Positions 35,259 through 43,049 of a DNA stretch of 64,000 bases are shown here, piece by piece (position 1 is the first letter of the stretch; every line of letters starts with the position of its first letter). This DNA is from an uncultured Nocardioides sp. Its GTDB lineage: Bacteria; Actinomycetota; Actinomycetes; Propionibacteriales; Nocardioidaceae. Under the pieces are notes generated by a model. That model had not been told where the DNA came from. It ran no database searches and saw only the letters and a list, made by a program, of their open reading frames with translations. The stretch covers positions 372,001 through 436,000 of the forward strand of contig NZ_CANKYS010000003.1 in NCBI RefSeq assembly GCF_947488025.1, in the 5' to 3' direction. The translations under genes were made by a program, and so were the position numbers.

Positions 35259-35279
35259 TGGGCCATGTGTGATGGCCCA
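35259..35279 (+). terminator. Small hairpin between the 2H-type gene and gluA
   Basis: An 8-bp perfect stem (TGGGCCAT with ATGGCCCA) around a GTGTG loop, nine bases after the stop of the 2H-type gene and 30 bases before the gluA start. Confidence 0.55.
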
Positions 35280-35308
35280 AGCGGTCCCCCTGCCGATAGG
35301 TTGCGCCT

Positions 35309-36085
35309 ATGACCGCGCAGGAAACGGGCACCGTCAGCGCCGGCCGGGGCGAGCCCCTCGTCGTGCTGAGCGGCGTCCAGAAGCACTTCGGGCAGCTCCA
35401 CGCACTCAAGGACATCGAGCTCAGCGTCAAGCGCGGTGAGGTCGTCGTCGTGATCGGGCCGTCCGGATCGGGCAAGTCCACGCTGTGCCGCACGATCAAC
35501 CGGCTCGAGACGATCGACGAGGGCACGATCACCCTCGACGGCAAGGACCTCCCTCAGGAGGGCAAGGCGCTCGCCGCGCTGCGCGCCGAGGTCGGCATGG
35601 TCTTCCAGAGCTTCAACCTCTTCGCCCACAAGACGATCCTGGAGAACGTCACGCTCGGCCCGATCAAGGTCCGCGGCATGAAGAAGGACGAGGCGGAGAA
35701 GAAGGCTCGCGAGCTGCTCGACCGGGTCGGCGTCGGCCACCAGGCCGAGAAGTACCCCGCCCAGCTCTCCGGCGGCCAGCAGCAGCGCGTGGCGATCGCC
35801 CGTGCGCTGGCGATGGAGCCGAAGGTGATGCTCTTCGACGAGCCCACCTCGGCGCTCGACCCGGAGATGATCAAGGAGGTCCTCGACGTCATGGTGGACC
35901 TCGCCCAGCAGGGCATGACGATGGTCGTCGTCACCCACGAGATGGGCTTCGCCCGCACCGCCGCCGACCGCGTCGTCTTCATGGCCGACGGCGCGATCGT
36001 CGAGGAGAACACGCCCGAGGAGTTCTTCACCAACCCACGCTCGGACCGCGCCAAGGACTTCCTCGGCAAGATCCTCAAGCACTGA
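35309..36085 (+). CDS. gluA: Glutamate/amino-acid ABC transporter ATPase
   Basis: A 258-residue ATP-binding subunit of a polar amino-acid importer. It has Walker [10 protein letters not shown] (about 51-59), the signature LSGGQQQR, Walker B VMLFDEP and a switch His in VTHEMGF. The ATG at 35309 has TAGGTT six bases upstream, suggesting the operon starts here. The four genes run gluA-gluB-gluC-gluD with short spacers, as in corynebacteria and Streptomyces. Confidence 0.95.
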   Translation: MTAQETGTVSAGRGEPLVVLSGVQKHFGQLHALKDIELSVKRGEVVVVIGPSGSGKSTLCRTINRLETIDEGTITLDGKDLPQEGKALAALRAEVGMVFQSFNLFAHKTILENVTLGPIKVRGMKKDEAEKKARELLDRVGVGHQAEKYPAQLSGGQQQRVAIARALAMEPKVMLFDEPTSALDPEMIKEVLDVMVDLAQQGMTMVVVTHEMGFARTAADRVVFMADGAIVEENTPEEFFTNPRSDRAKDFLGKILKH

Positions 36086-36135
36086 GGCGCACGTCCGACC
36101 ACGAGTTCCCCGCACCACAGACAAGGGAGAAGCAG

Positions 36136-37026
36136 ATGCGATTCATCCGTACCAAGGCCGTCATCGCGACGGTCGGGCTGGCCCTCTCGCTGGCAGCCTG
36201 CGGCGACGCAGGTGACGACGGCGGCGAGGCCACCGACGTCGAGGTCCAGGAGAACGCCGCCGACGAGTTCGACGACGGCACCGCGATGAAGGAGTTCGCC
36301 GACTCGGGCGAGATCACCATCGGCGTGAAGTACGACCAGCCCGGTATCGGCTTCAAGGGCGCCACCGACGACATGCCGGTCGGCTTCGACCCCGAGATCG
36401 GCAAGATCCTCGCCGGCTCGCTCGGCATCGCCCCCGAGGACATCACCTGGAAGGAGACGATCTCCGACAACCGCGAGCCGTTCCTCCAGGAGGGCGAGGT
36501 CGACCTCGTCATCGCCTCCTACTCCATCACCGACGAGCGTCGTCAGGTCGTCGGCCAGGCCGGCCCCTACTACGTCACGGGCCAGCAGCTGCTGGTGAAG
36601 TCCGACAGCGACATCGAGAGCCTCGAGGACGTCGCGGGCACCGAGGTCTGCTCGGTGACCGGCTCCACGTCCCTGGAGAACATCAAGGCCGAGGGCGCCA
36701 AGCCGCGCGGCTTCGACACCTACTCCGAGTGCGTCGACCAGGTCCTCAGCGGCACGGTGGACGCCATGACGACCGACGGTGCGATCCTGCTCGGCTACGC
36801 CGCGGAGAACCCCGACGAGCTCAAGGTCGTCGTCGACCCGTTCTCCGAGGAGCGCTACGGCGTGGGCTACAGCCTCGACAAGCCCGAGATGTGCCAGTGG
36901 ATCGTCGACACGCTGACCTCCGCGCAGGAGGAGGGCACGTGGGGCGAGGCCTTCGAGGCCACCCTGGGCCAGTCGGGCGTCGAGACGCCCGAGCCGCCGG
37001 CGATGGACGAGTGCCCGGCCGCCTGA
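36136..37026 (+). CDS. gluB: Glutamate ABC transporter substrate-binding lipoprotein
   Basis: A 296-residue extracellular binding lipoprotein. The signal sequence ends in LAAC (Cys21). Periplasmic-binding-protein type 2 features follow: GEITIGVKYDQPG, GFDPEIGKILA and DREPFLQEGEVDLVIASYSIT. It captures glutamate or a related amino acid for GluC/GluD. The ATG at 36136 has an AAGGGAGAAG site, so it has a conventional ribosome binding site, unlike leaderless gluA. Confidence 0.95.
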   Translation: MRFIRTKAVIATVGLALSLAACGDAGDDGGEATDVEVQENAADEFDDGTAMKEFADSGEITIGVKYDQPGIGFKGATDDMPVGFDPEIGKILAGSLGIAPEDITWKETISDNREPFLQEGEVDLVIASYSITDERRQVVGQAGPYYVTGQQLLVKSDSDIESLEDVAGTEVCSVTGSTSLENIKAEGAKPRGFDTYSECVDQVLSGTVDAMTTDGAILLGYAAENPDELKVVVDPFSEERYGVGYSLDKPEMCQWIVDTLTSAQEEGTWGEAFEATLGQSGVETPEPPAMDECPAA

Positions 37027-37118
37027 CGCCGGACCACACCACCACCCGGATCACCACCTGATCGGACGCCGGCGGGCCGCGAGGCCCGCCGGCGTCCCGC
37101 AGAGAGGAGCCCGCCGCC

Positions 37119-37808
37119 ATGGATGCGGTGTTCTCGAACTTCGACGAGTACCTCAAGGCGTTCGGCCTGACCATCGGCCTGTTCGTGGTCTCCGGCATCG
37201 CCTCGCTGGTGCTCGGCACCATCCTGGCTGTCTTCCGGGTCGGCCCGGTGTCCGTCCTCAACAAGGCGGCGGCCGTCTACGTCACCATGTTCCGCAACAC
37301 GCCGCTGCTGATGATCTTCGTCTTCATCTTCATCGCCATGCCGGTGATGGGCTACAACTTCAAGGTCGTCGAGGACATCGAGATCGCGGGCTACAACGTC
37401 TCTGCCTTCTTCTTCCGCGCCTGCCTGGCCCTGACGCTCTACACCTCCGCCTTCGTCTGCGAGGCGATGCGCTCCGGCGTCAACGCCGTACCGCTCGGGC
37501 AGGCCGAGGCGGGTCGCGCGATCGGGCTGACCTTCGCCCAGTCGATGAACCTCGTCATCCTCCCCCAGGCGGTGCGCGCCGTGATCCCGCCGATGACCAG
37601 CGTGCTGATCGCCCTCGCCAAGAACACCTCCGTGGCGGCGGCCTTCGGCCTCGCCGAGGCGACCGCCACGATGCGCGGCTTCACCAACGACAACGCCGAC
37701 CAGCGGATCGGGATCTTCCTGGCCTTCGCGGTCGGCTACATCATCGTCGTCGAGGTCATCTCCCTGGTCTCGTACGGCATCGAGCGGAAGGTCAAGGTCG
37801 CCCGATGA
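37119..37808 (+). CDS. gluC: Glutamate ABC transporter permease
   Basis: A 229-residue inner-membrane permease with about five transmembrane helices and the His/Glu/Gln-family EAA loop (GQAEAGRAIGLTFAQ, about 126-140). GAGAGGAGC precedes the ATG at 37119. It pairs with gluD, whose ATG overlaps the stop by four bases (ATGA). Confidence 0.95.
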   Translation: MDAVFSNFDEYLKAFGLTIGLFVVSGIASLVLGTILAVFRVGPVSVLNKAAAVYVTMFRNTPLLMIFVFIFIAMPVMGYNFKVVEDIEIAGYNVSAFFFRACLALTLYTSAFVCEAMRSGVNAVPLGQAEAGRAIGLTFAQSMNLVILPQAVRAVIPPMTSVLIALAKNTSVAAAFGLAEATATMRGFTNDNADQRIGIFLAFAVGYIIVVEVISLVSYGIERKVKVAR

Positions 37809-38662
37809 CGACATCCGTCCTCTTCGACGCCCCGGGCCCCAGGACCGTCGCCCGCCACCGTGTCTACACCGTCATCAGCCTCGTCGCCCTGACTGCGCTG
37901 ATCGCCTTCGTCGTGTGGACGATGTACGACACGGGTCAGCTCGAGTACGAGCTCTGGGAGCCCTTCGTGACTCCGGAGTACGTGGAGTACATCCTGGTCG
38001 ACGGTCTCCTCGAGACGCTCAGGATGGCCTTCTTCTCCATCATCTTCGCGGTGGTCTTCGGGCTCGTCTTCGGCGTCGCCAAGCTGTCGGACCGCGCGTG
38101 GGTGCGGTGGCCCGCCTGGCTCGTCGTGGAGTTCTTCCGTGCCGTGCCGGTCCTGCTCCTGATGGTCTTCGCCTTCTTCCTGCTCGCCATCGGCGACGGC
38201 CCGCTGACGTCGTTCTGGTGCGTGGTGATCGCCCTGACGCTCTACAACGGGTCCGTGCTCGCCGAGGTGTTCCGGGCCGGCATCAACGCCGTGCCGCGGG
38301 GCCAGGCCGAGGCGGCGTACGCCGTCGGCATGCGCAAGTCGCAGGTGATGACGTCGGTGCTGCTGCCCCAGGCGGTCAAGATCATGCTGCCGGCGATCAT
38401 CAGCCAGATGGTCGTCGCGCTGAAGGACACCAGCCTCGGCTACTACATCCTCGCCCCCGGCCTCACCGCCGTGGGCAAGCCGATCTACCTCGAGTTCAAC
38501 AACCAGGTGCAGGTCGCGATCGTGATCACGGCGCTCTACGTGGCGGTCAACCTGGTCCTGACCTGGATCGCGACCAAGGTGCAGAAGCGCCTGGTCGGCG
38601 AGAAGAGCCCGCTCGAGCTGAGCCAGGTCGGCAACCTCGACGGCGGGAGCAACACCGCCTGA
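37805..38662 (+). CDS. gluD: Glutamate ABC transporter permease
   Basis: A 285-residue permease with an N-terminal cytosolic tail, five or more transmembrane helices and an EAA loop GQAEAAYAVGMRKSQV (about 166-181). Translation is coupled to gluC. The C-terminal tail is hydrophilic (QKRLVGEKSP). In Streptomyces and corynebacteria recA-recX lies beside this cluster. Here a thioesterase gene sits there instead, separated by a 25-base direct repeat. Confidence 0.95.
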   Translation: MTTSVLFDAPGPRTVARHRVYTVISLVALTALIAFVVWTMYDTGQLEYELWEPFVTPEYVEYILVDGLLETLRMAFFSIIFAVVFGLVFGVAKLSDRAWVRWPAWLVVEFFRAVPVLLLMVFAFFLLAIGDGPLTSFWCVVIALTLYNGSVLAEVFRAGINAVPRGQAEAAYAVGMRKSQVMTSVLLPQAVKIMLPAIISQMVVALKDTSLGYYILAPGLTAVGKPIYLEFNNQVQVAIVITALYVAVNLVLTWIATKVQKRLVGEKSPLELSQVGNLDGGSNTA

Positions 38663-38663
38663 C

Positions 38664-38759
38664 CCGTCGCTACGCTCCGGTCTTCTCGAACGGATGCGCC
38701 CTCGCAGGCTCGGACGCACTCAAGACGTCGACGTCCGTCGCTACGCTCCGGTCCTCTCG
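38664..38759. repeat. 25-bp direct repeat flanking gluD/thioesterase boundary
   Basis: CCGTCGCTACGCTCCGGTC is at 38664 and again at 38735, continuing for 25 bases with 24 identical, 71 bases apart. The second copy covers the last codons and stop (TAG, 38741-38743) of the convergent thioesterase gene. The first copy follows the gluD stop by one base. It looks like a local duplication of the end of the thioesterase gene. Confidence 0.8.
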
Positions 38760-39217
38760 GTCACCCAGAGCCGGATCTCGCCCTCGACGACGACCGTGCC
38801 GTCGGTGCGTACGCCGCGCACGCGCACCGGCAGGTCGTAGCCGTCGCCCGGGTCCGCGGTCCACTGCTCGGGGTCGGTCCCGGCGATGCAGGTGATGTCG
38901 GTCGTGGCCTTGGCGGTGTAGGCCACCTCCATGCCCTTCGGGATCCAGCGCCGGTCGCGCGGGATGGTCGCCTCGGCGAGCGCACCCATCGCCGCTTCGA
39001 GCCCGTTGCACAGCGCGATCGCGTGCACGGTCCCGAGGTGGTTGTGCACCCGCCGCCGCTTGCGGATGACGAGCTCGGCGCGGTCGGGCTCGATGACGGT
39101 GAACCGCGGGCGGATCGAGGCGAAGTACGGCGCCTTCTGGCTGAACGCGAGCGAGAAGGCCCGGGTGCCCAGCGGGAGGGCGGAGGTCTTCCGCCACAGG
39201 TCGAGGACGGCAGTCAT
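38741..39217 (-). CDS. DUF4442 hotdog-fold thioesterase-like protein
   Basis: A 158-residue hotdog-fold protein with HNHLGTVHAIALCNG (about 58-72), typical of acyl-CoA thioesterase-related DUF4442 proteins, and strand patterns through the C-terminus. The acyl substrate is unknown. The ATG at 39217 has TAGCAT six bases upstream. It is convergent with gluD. Confidence 0.88.
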   Translation of the reverse strand: MTAVLDLWRKTSALPLGTRAFSLAFSQKAPYFASIRPRFTVIEPDRAELVIRKRRRVHNHLGTVHAIALCNGLEAAMGALAEATIPRDRRWIPKGMEVAYTAKATTDITCIAGTDPEQWTADPGDGYDLPVRVRGVRTDGTVVVEGEIRLWVTERTGA

Positions 39218-39248
39218 GCCGGGATGCTACCAGTCGGTAACTTCGAGC

Positions 39249-39323
39249 GGACTCCCCGCTCGAGCGGGGAGTCCGTCACCTGGAGGCCGTTGCAACCCCC
39301 TCGAGGTGTCGGACTTCCCCACC
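39249..39323 (-). repeat. 75-bp double-hairpin repeat, copy 2
   Basis: On the minus strand it matches 16903-16977 at about 65 of 75 bases. The perfect hairpin is here a 26-bp uninterrupted palindrome (39249-39274), with arms GGACTCCCCGCTC and its complement. It lies between the thioesterase start and the stop of the PrmC-like gene and may terminate the latter. Confidence 0.8.
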
Positions 39324-39340
39324 GGGTCGGGGCGCGGCGG

Positions 39341-40249
39341 TCAGCTCCGGCGGGCGGTGATGACGCGGATGTTGCCTTCGTCGTCCGCCACCGGCTCGAC
39401 GACGTCCCACCCGGGGAAGCGCGGGATCCGCTTCTGCCAGTACGACCCCTGGCCGAGGCCGATCTCGAAGCACAGCCACCCGCCGGGGCGCAGCCAGTCG
39501 GGCGCCTCCTGGACGAGCCGGCTGACGATCGACAGGCCCAGGCTGCCGCCGTCGAAGGCCATGCGGGGCTCGTGCTCGGAGATCTCGGCCGCCATCTCCC
39601 CCACCCGGGCCGAGGAGATGTAGGGCGGGTTGCAGATGAGTACGTCGACCCCGCCCCGCAGCCCGGCGGGCAGGGCGTCGAACAGGTCGCCCTCGTGCAC
39701 CGCCACGCGGTCGGCGACCCCGGTGAAGACCATGTTGGCGCGGGCCAGGCCGACCGCCGCCGTCGAGAGGTCCGCGGCGTGGAGCGTGACGCGCGGGGCG
39801 GCCACCGCGACGGCTGCCGCGAGGTTGCCGGCGCCCGTGCACAGGTCGACGACGAGGGACCCCTCGGTGGCGCGGACCAGGTCGAGCGCGGTGCGGCCGA
39901 GGATCTCCGTCTCCACCCGGGGCACGAGCGCCTCCGGCCCGGCGAGGAGCTCGACACCCAGGAAGCTCTGCCTACCGGTGAGGTGGCCCAGTGGCGCCCC
40001 GGCGATGCGGCGCTCCACCAGGGCGCCGAGCAGCCGCTCGCCCTCGTCGGTCAGGGGTCGCAGCGGCGCGACGGACGCGGCCGCCACGGAGAGCGGCGTA
40101 CCCGCCGCCACGGCCCACAGGGCGCGGAGGGTCGACTCGGGCGTCTCCTCGGGATGGTCCGGGAGGATCGCGGCCTCGGCGTCGAGGCGGGCGAGGTGGC
40201 GCTCGAAGAGGGGCGGCGCTGCGGCCTCGGCGGCGGTGGTGGCGGTCAT
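39341..40249 (-). CDS. PrmC/HemK-like N5-glutamine methyltransferase paralogue
   Basis: This 302-residue SAM-dependent methyltransferase has motif I VVDLCTGAGN (about 132-141) and the catalytic NPPY at 207-210, the signature of enzymes that methylate glutamine or amino groups, such as PrmC, HemK and RlmG. Genuine prmC normally follows prfA, which is not here, so the substrate of this copy is uncertain. The ATG at 40249 overlaps the upstream gene's stop by four bases, so the two are coupled. Confidence 0.8.
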   Translation of the reverse strand: MTATTAAEAAAPPLFERHLARLDAEAAILPDHPEETPESTLRALWAVAAGTPLSVAAASVAPLRPLTDEGERLLGALVERRIAGAPLGHLTGRQSFLGVELLAGPEALVPRVETEILGRTALDLVRATEGSLVVDLCTGAGNLAAAVAVAAPRVTLHAADLSTAAVGLARANMVFTGVADRVAVHEGDLFDALPAGLRGGVDVLICNPPYISSARVGEMAAEISEHEPRMAFDGGSLGLSIVSRLVQEAPDWLRPGGWLCFEIGLGQGSYWQKRIPRFPGWDVVEPVADDEGNIRVITARRS

Positions 40250-41154
40250 GCGGGTGCTCCCTGCGTGAGAACGTCGAGGAACCGGGCGGCCAGCACGGTC
40301 GACCCGGCGGGGTTGAGGTGCTGGCGGTCGGGATCGGCCCAGCCCGGGGCGAGCGTGGCCAGCCTCGTGCCGTCGGCGGCGGTGCTCTCGACGGCGGCGA
40401 TGTCGAAGAGGTCGTCGTCGGCGTAGGCCTCGCGGACGAGGTCGTTGAAGCGCTCGCGGGCGTCGTTGTCGTCGCCGCGCACGAGGACCCTGAGGTGCTG
40501 CTTGACGCCGGACGGGGCCGCGGTCAGGGGCACCGTCGCATGGATGAACCGGACGTCCGGGTGGTCGCGCTGCAGGTCGTCGAGCGTCTGGCGGTAGGCG
40601 GCGAAGAGCCGGTCGACGTCGGTCGCCGCCGTCACGTCGGTGTAGCAGAGCTTCACCATCGCCACGTCGACCTGGTCGGCCAGGCCCGAGCGCATCACCG
40701 CGTCGAAGTTCGCGAGCTTGCCCATCGGGTCGCCGTTGACGCCGATCTCGGCGTGGATCACCGCGCCCTGCCCGGCGGGGACCTCCGGGACCGGGTCGTC
40801 GACCGTCACCTGCACGACCCGCGCCTGCGCGACGTCCTTGTCGGCGTAGAGCCGGTCGAGTCCGTCGAGCAGGTTCCAGCCGATCGACATGTGGCCGATG
40901 AAGACGCGCTGGCCTGCGGCCTCGCGCAGCTGGGCGGGTGGCACCGTCCGCGCCGCGGTGTCCGGAGAGGGCTCCGGCTCGCGGGGTCCCCAGAAGCGGA
41001 CCAGCACGACCGCGCTTACCGCGAGGACGACGGCAGCGCCCAGGAGCACCCGCCCGACGGCGTGTGCTCCCGACCCCCTGCGCTCCCTCAGCACCCGGAC
41101 ACCGTAGGGACGGATCGGCCCCCGCTGCACGCCCTGTCGCCGAGGTGCCCCCAT
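40246..41154 (-). CDS. Membrane-anchored SGNH-hydrolase-like protein
   Basis: A protein of up to 302 residues with one N-terminal TM helix (about 33-52), a Pro-rich linker and a soluble domain. It contains GHMSIGWNLLDG (a Gly-Ser block near residue 88) and a late GWADPDRQHLNPAGS (Asp-xx-His near 281), as in SGNH/GDSL hydrolases. Those residues, the TM anchor and VNGDPMG suggest an extracytoplasmic esterase. The first 20 residues may be untranslated if a GTG near 41094 is used. It is coupled to the PrmC-like gene. Confidence 0.7.
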   Translation of the reverse strand: MGAPRRQGVQRGPIRPYGVRVLRERRGSGAHAVGRVLLGAAVVLAVSAVVLVRFWGPREPEPSPDTAARTVPPAQLREAAGQRVFIGHMSIGWNLLDGLDRLYADKDVAQARVVQVTVDDPVPEVPAGQGAVIHAEIGVNGDPMGKLANFDAVMRSGLADQVDVAMVKLCYTDVTAATDVDRLFAAYRQTLDDLQRDHPDVRFIHATVPLTAAPSGVKQHLRVLVRGDDNDARERFNDLVREAYADDDLFDIAAVESTAADGTRLATLAPGWADPDRQHLNPAGSTVLAARFLDVLTQGAPA

Positions 41155-41169
41155 TCTGGGGACGACCGT

Positions 41170-41547
41170 TCAGCGGGGCTGCAGCACCTCGACCCGGTTG
41201 CCGTGGCCGTCGTGGGTGTGGAGCCGGACGTGGCCGGGGAACGAGTCGCGCTGGCTCTCGTCCACGTCGAAGCCGAGCGCCCGGAGCCGGCCCGCCACCT
41301 CGTCGAGGTCGGCGACGACGAAGGCCGGGTGCGCCTTGCGGGCCGGCGCGAACGGTTCCTCGACGCCGACGTGCAGCTCGGCCGCGACGGCCCCCGCGTC
41401 GTCGTACGCCCGGAACCAGCACCCGCCGCGCGCCACCAGGTCGGCCGGCTTGTCGACCTCGGTCATGCCGAGCCCCTCGCCGTAGAAGCGGCGGGCGCCG
41501 TCCTCTCCCCCAGGCGGGCAGGCGACCTGCACGTGGTGGAGCCTCAC
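41170..41547 (-). CDS. VOC-family (glyoxalase/dioxygenase-like) protein
   Basis: This 125-residue protein has the paired beta-alpha-beta-beta-beta modules of the vicinal oxygen chelate superfamily (LHHVQVACP at the start, ELHVGV, HPAFVVADLDE, RLHTHDGHGNRVEVLQP at the end). Metal-ligand candidates are an N-terminal His, a mid-protein His and a C-terminal Glu. The substrate is unknown. It overlaps the Tam gene by four bases. Confidence 0.88.
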   Translation of the reverse strand: MRLHHVQVACPPGGEDGARRFYGEGLGMTEVDKPADLVARGGCWFRAYDDAGAVAAELHVGVEEPFAPARKAHPAFVVADLDEVAGRLRALGFDVDESQRDSFPGHVRLHTHDGHGNRVEVLQPR

Positions 41548-42347
41548 GCGACCGGCACCCCCTGCGGCTTGCGCGCGACCACGAAGATCCGCCGGAAGGG
41601 CATGACCACGCGACCCGCGGTGTCGGCCGGGTAGGCATCGCGCAGCAGTGCCTTGAACTCGTCCTCGAAGAGGGGCCGCAGGTCGTCGGGCAGCGCCTGC
41701 AGCGTGGGCCTCGCGCCCGTGCCGGAGACCCAGTCGAAGACCGGGTCCTCACCGGTCAGGACGTGGAGGTACGTCGTCTCCCACGCGTCCACCTCGCAGC
41801 CGAGGTCCAGCAGGACGCGGGCGTAGTCGACCGGGTCGTGGCTCGCCGGCACGCGGGCGTCGTGCACGTGCTCGGCGTACGGCGCCCGGGCGGCCAGGTC
41901 GGTGCGGGTGGTGTGGCTGGGCTCGTCGAAGTTGCCGGGCACCTGGAAGGCGAGCCAGCCGCCGGGCTGGAGGCGGTCGAGCAGGCCGGGCAGCAGCTCG
42001 AGGTGCTCGGGGACCCACTGCAGGGTGGCGTTGGAGACGAGCACGTCGACCGGCTCGTGCAGGGCGAGCGGGTCGGGGCGCGCCCAGTCGCGCAGGTCCC
42101 CGACCTCCCACCGGATGCCGTCGACCGCGCGGGCGGCCTCGATCATCTCGGGGCTGCTGTCGACGCCCGTGACGGCGGCGCTGCGCCACCGGGCGGCCAG
42201 CAGCGCGGTGAGGTTGCCGGGCCCGCAGCCGAGGTCGACGACGACGCGCGGGTTCTCGGCGGGCACCCGGGCGAGCAGGTCGACGAACGGCCTGCCCCGC
42301 TCGTCGGCGTACGCGAGGTAGCGGTCGGGGTCCCAGGTGTGGCTCAT
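41544..42347 (-). CDS. tam: Trans-aconitate 2-methyltransferase
   Basis: Tam methylates trans-aconitate, a spontaneous by-product of the TCA cycle, to keep it from inhibiting aconitase. The 267-residue protein has SAM motif I VVVDLGCGPGN (about 37-47), an internal NATLQWVPEH typical of Tam, and GGWLAFQVPGNFDEPSH. The ATG at 42347 has a TGTGGAGGACACC site. It is divergent from MarR, with a palindrome and operator-like repeats in between, so it may be MarR-controlled. Confidence 0.88.
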   Translation of the reverse strand: MSHTWDPDRYLAYADERGRPFVDLLARVPAENPRVVVDLGCGPGNLTALLAARWRSAAVTGVDSSPEMIEAARAVDGIRWEVGDLRDWARPDPLALHEPVDVLVSNATLQWVPEHLELLPGLLDRLQPGGWLAFQVPGNFDEPSHTTRTDLAARAPYAEHVHDARVPASHDPVDYARVLLDLGCEVDAWETTYLHVLTGEDPVFDWVSGTGARPTLQALPDDLRPLFEDEFKALLRDAYPADTAGRVVMPFRRIFVVARKPQGVPVA

Positions 42348-42397
42348 GGTGTCCTCCACAGGCAGTCGGCGGCGGCCCTCGTCTCGTACGGAGATAT

Positions 42398-42451
42398 CTG
42401 AGGACGTTCTGGTAGGTCAACCGGGCAATCCACCTACCAGAACGTCCTCAG
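42398..42451. repeat. 20-bp-arm perfect inverted repeat upstream of tam and marR
   Basis: Bases 42398-42417 and 42432-42451 are exact inverted repeats (arms start CTGAGGACGTTCTGG) around a 14-base loop. It lies upstream of both divergent genes, so it is not a terminator. It may be a regulatory cruciform, a REP-like element or a remnant of a mobile element. Confidence 0.7.
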
Positions 42452-42474
42452 GTACCTCGGATCGAGAGGAAGTG

Positions 42475-42526
42475 TCTTGATGTCGAGATACCTCCACCCT
42501 CGTCCGGAACAGTCTCGATGTCAAGA
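42475..42526. promoter_or_regulatory. Paired MarR-type operator sites
   Basis: TCTTGATGTCGAGA (42475-42488) and TCTCGATGTCAAGA (42513-42526) are near-palindromes of the type bound by MarR-family regulators. They are almost inverted copies of each other (12 of 14) and lie 29-80 bases before the marR start. Confidence 0.6.
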
Positions 42527-42554
42527 TTCTCGACCGATCTGGCACGATGGCGGC

Positions 42555-43040
42555 ATGCGTGACGAGGTGGACGACCTGGTCGAGGCGTGGCGCCGCGAGC
42601 GTGGCGACCTGGACCTCGCGCCCGTCGAGGTGTTCTCGCGCATCAGCCGCCTGGCCCGCCACCTCGACCTCGCCCGCCGCGACGCCTTCACCACGCACGG
42701 CATCGAGTCGTGGGAGTTCGACGTGCTCGCCGCGCTGCGGAGGGCCGGTCAGCCGTACGAGCTCTCCCCCGGCCGGCTGCTGCGCGAGACGCTCGTGACC
42801 AGCGGCACGATGACCAACCGCGTGGACCGGCTCGCCGGGCGCGGGCTCGTCGAGCGGCTGCCCGACCCCCACGACCGCCGCGGCGTGCTGGTCCGGCTGA
42901 CCGCCGACGGCAAGGCCGCGGTCGACGGCGCCTTCGAGGCGCTGCTCGCGGCCGAGGCCGACCTGCTCGCCGACCTCCCGGACCGTGACCGCACCCAGCT
43001 CGCGGGGCTGCTGCGCTCGCTGCTCGCGCCCTTCAGCTGA
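42555..43040 (+). CDS. MarR-family transcriptional regulator
   Basis: A 161-residue regulator with a winged helix (about 58-120: LSPGRLLRETLVTSGTMTNR as recognition helix, then DPHDRRGVLVRLT wing) and a flanking dimerisation helix. CACGAT lies six bases before the ATG at 42555, which I prefer to a start 26 codons upstream. The upstream paired sites suggest autoregulation and possible control of the divergent tam. The ligand is unknown. Confidence 0.88.
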   Translation: MRDEVDDLVEAWRRERGDLDLAPVEVFSRISRLARHLDLARRDAFTTHGIESWEFDVLAALRRAGQPYELSPGRLLRETLVTSGTMTNRVDRLAGRGLVERLPDPHDRRGVLVRLTADGKAAVDGAFEALLAAEADLLADLPDRDRTQLAGLLRSLLAPFS

Positions 43041-43049
43041 TCGGGCCCG

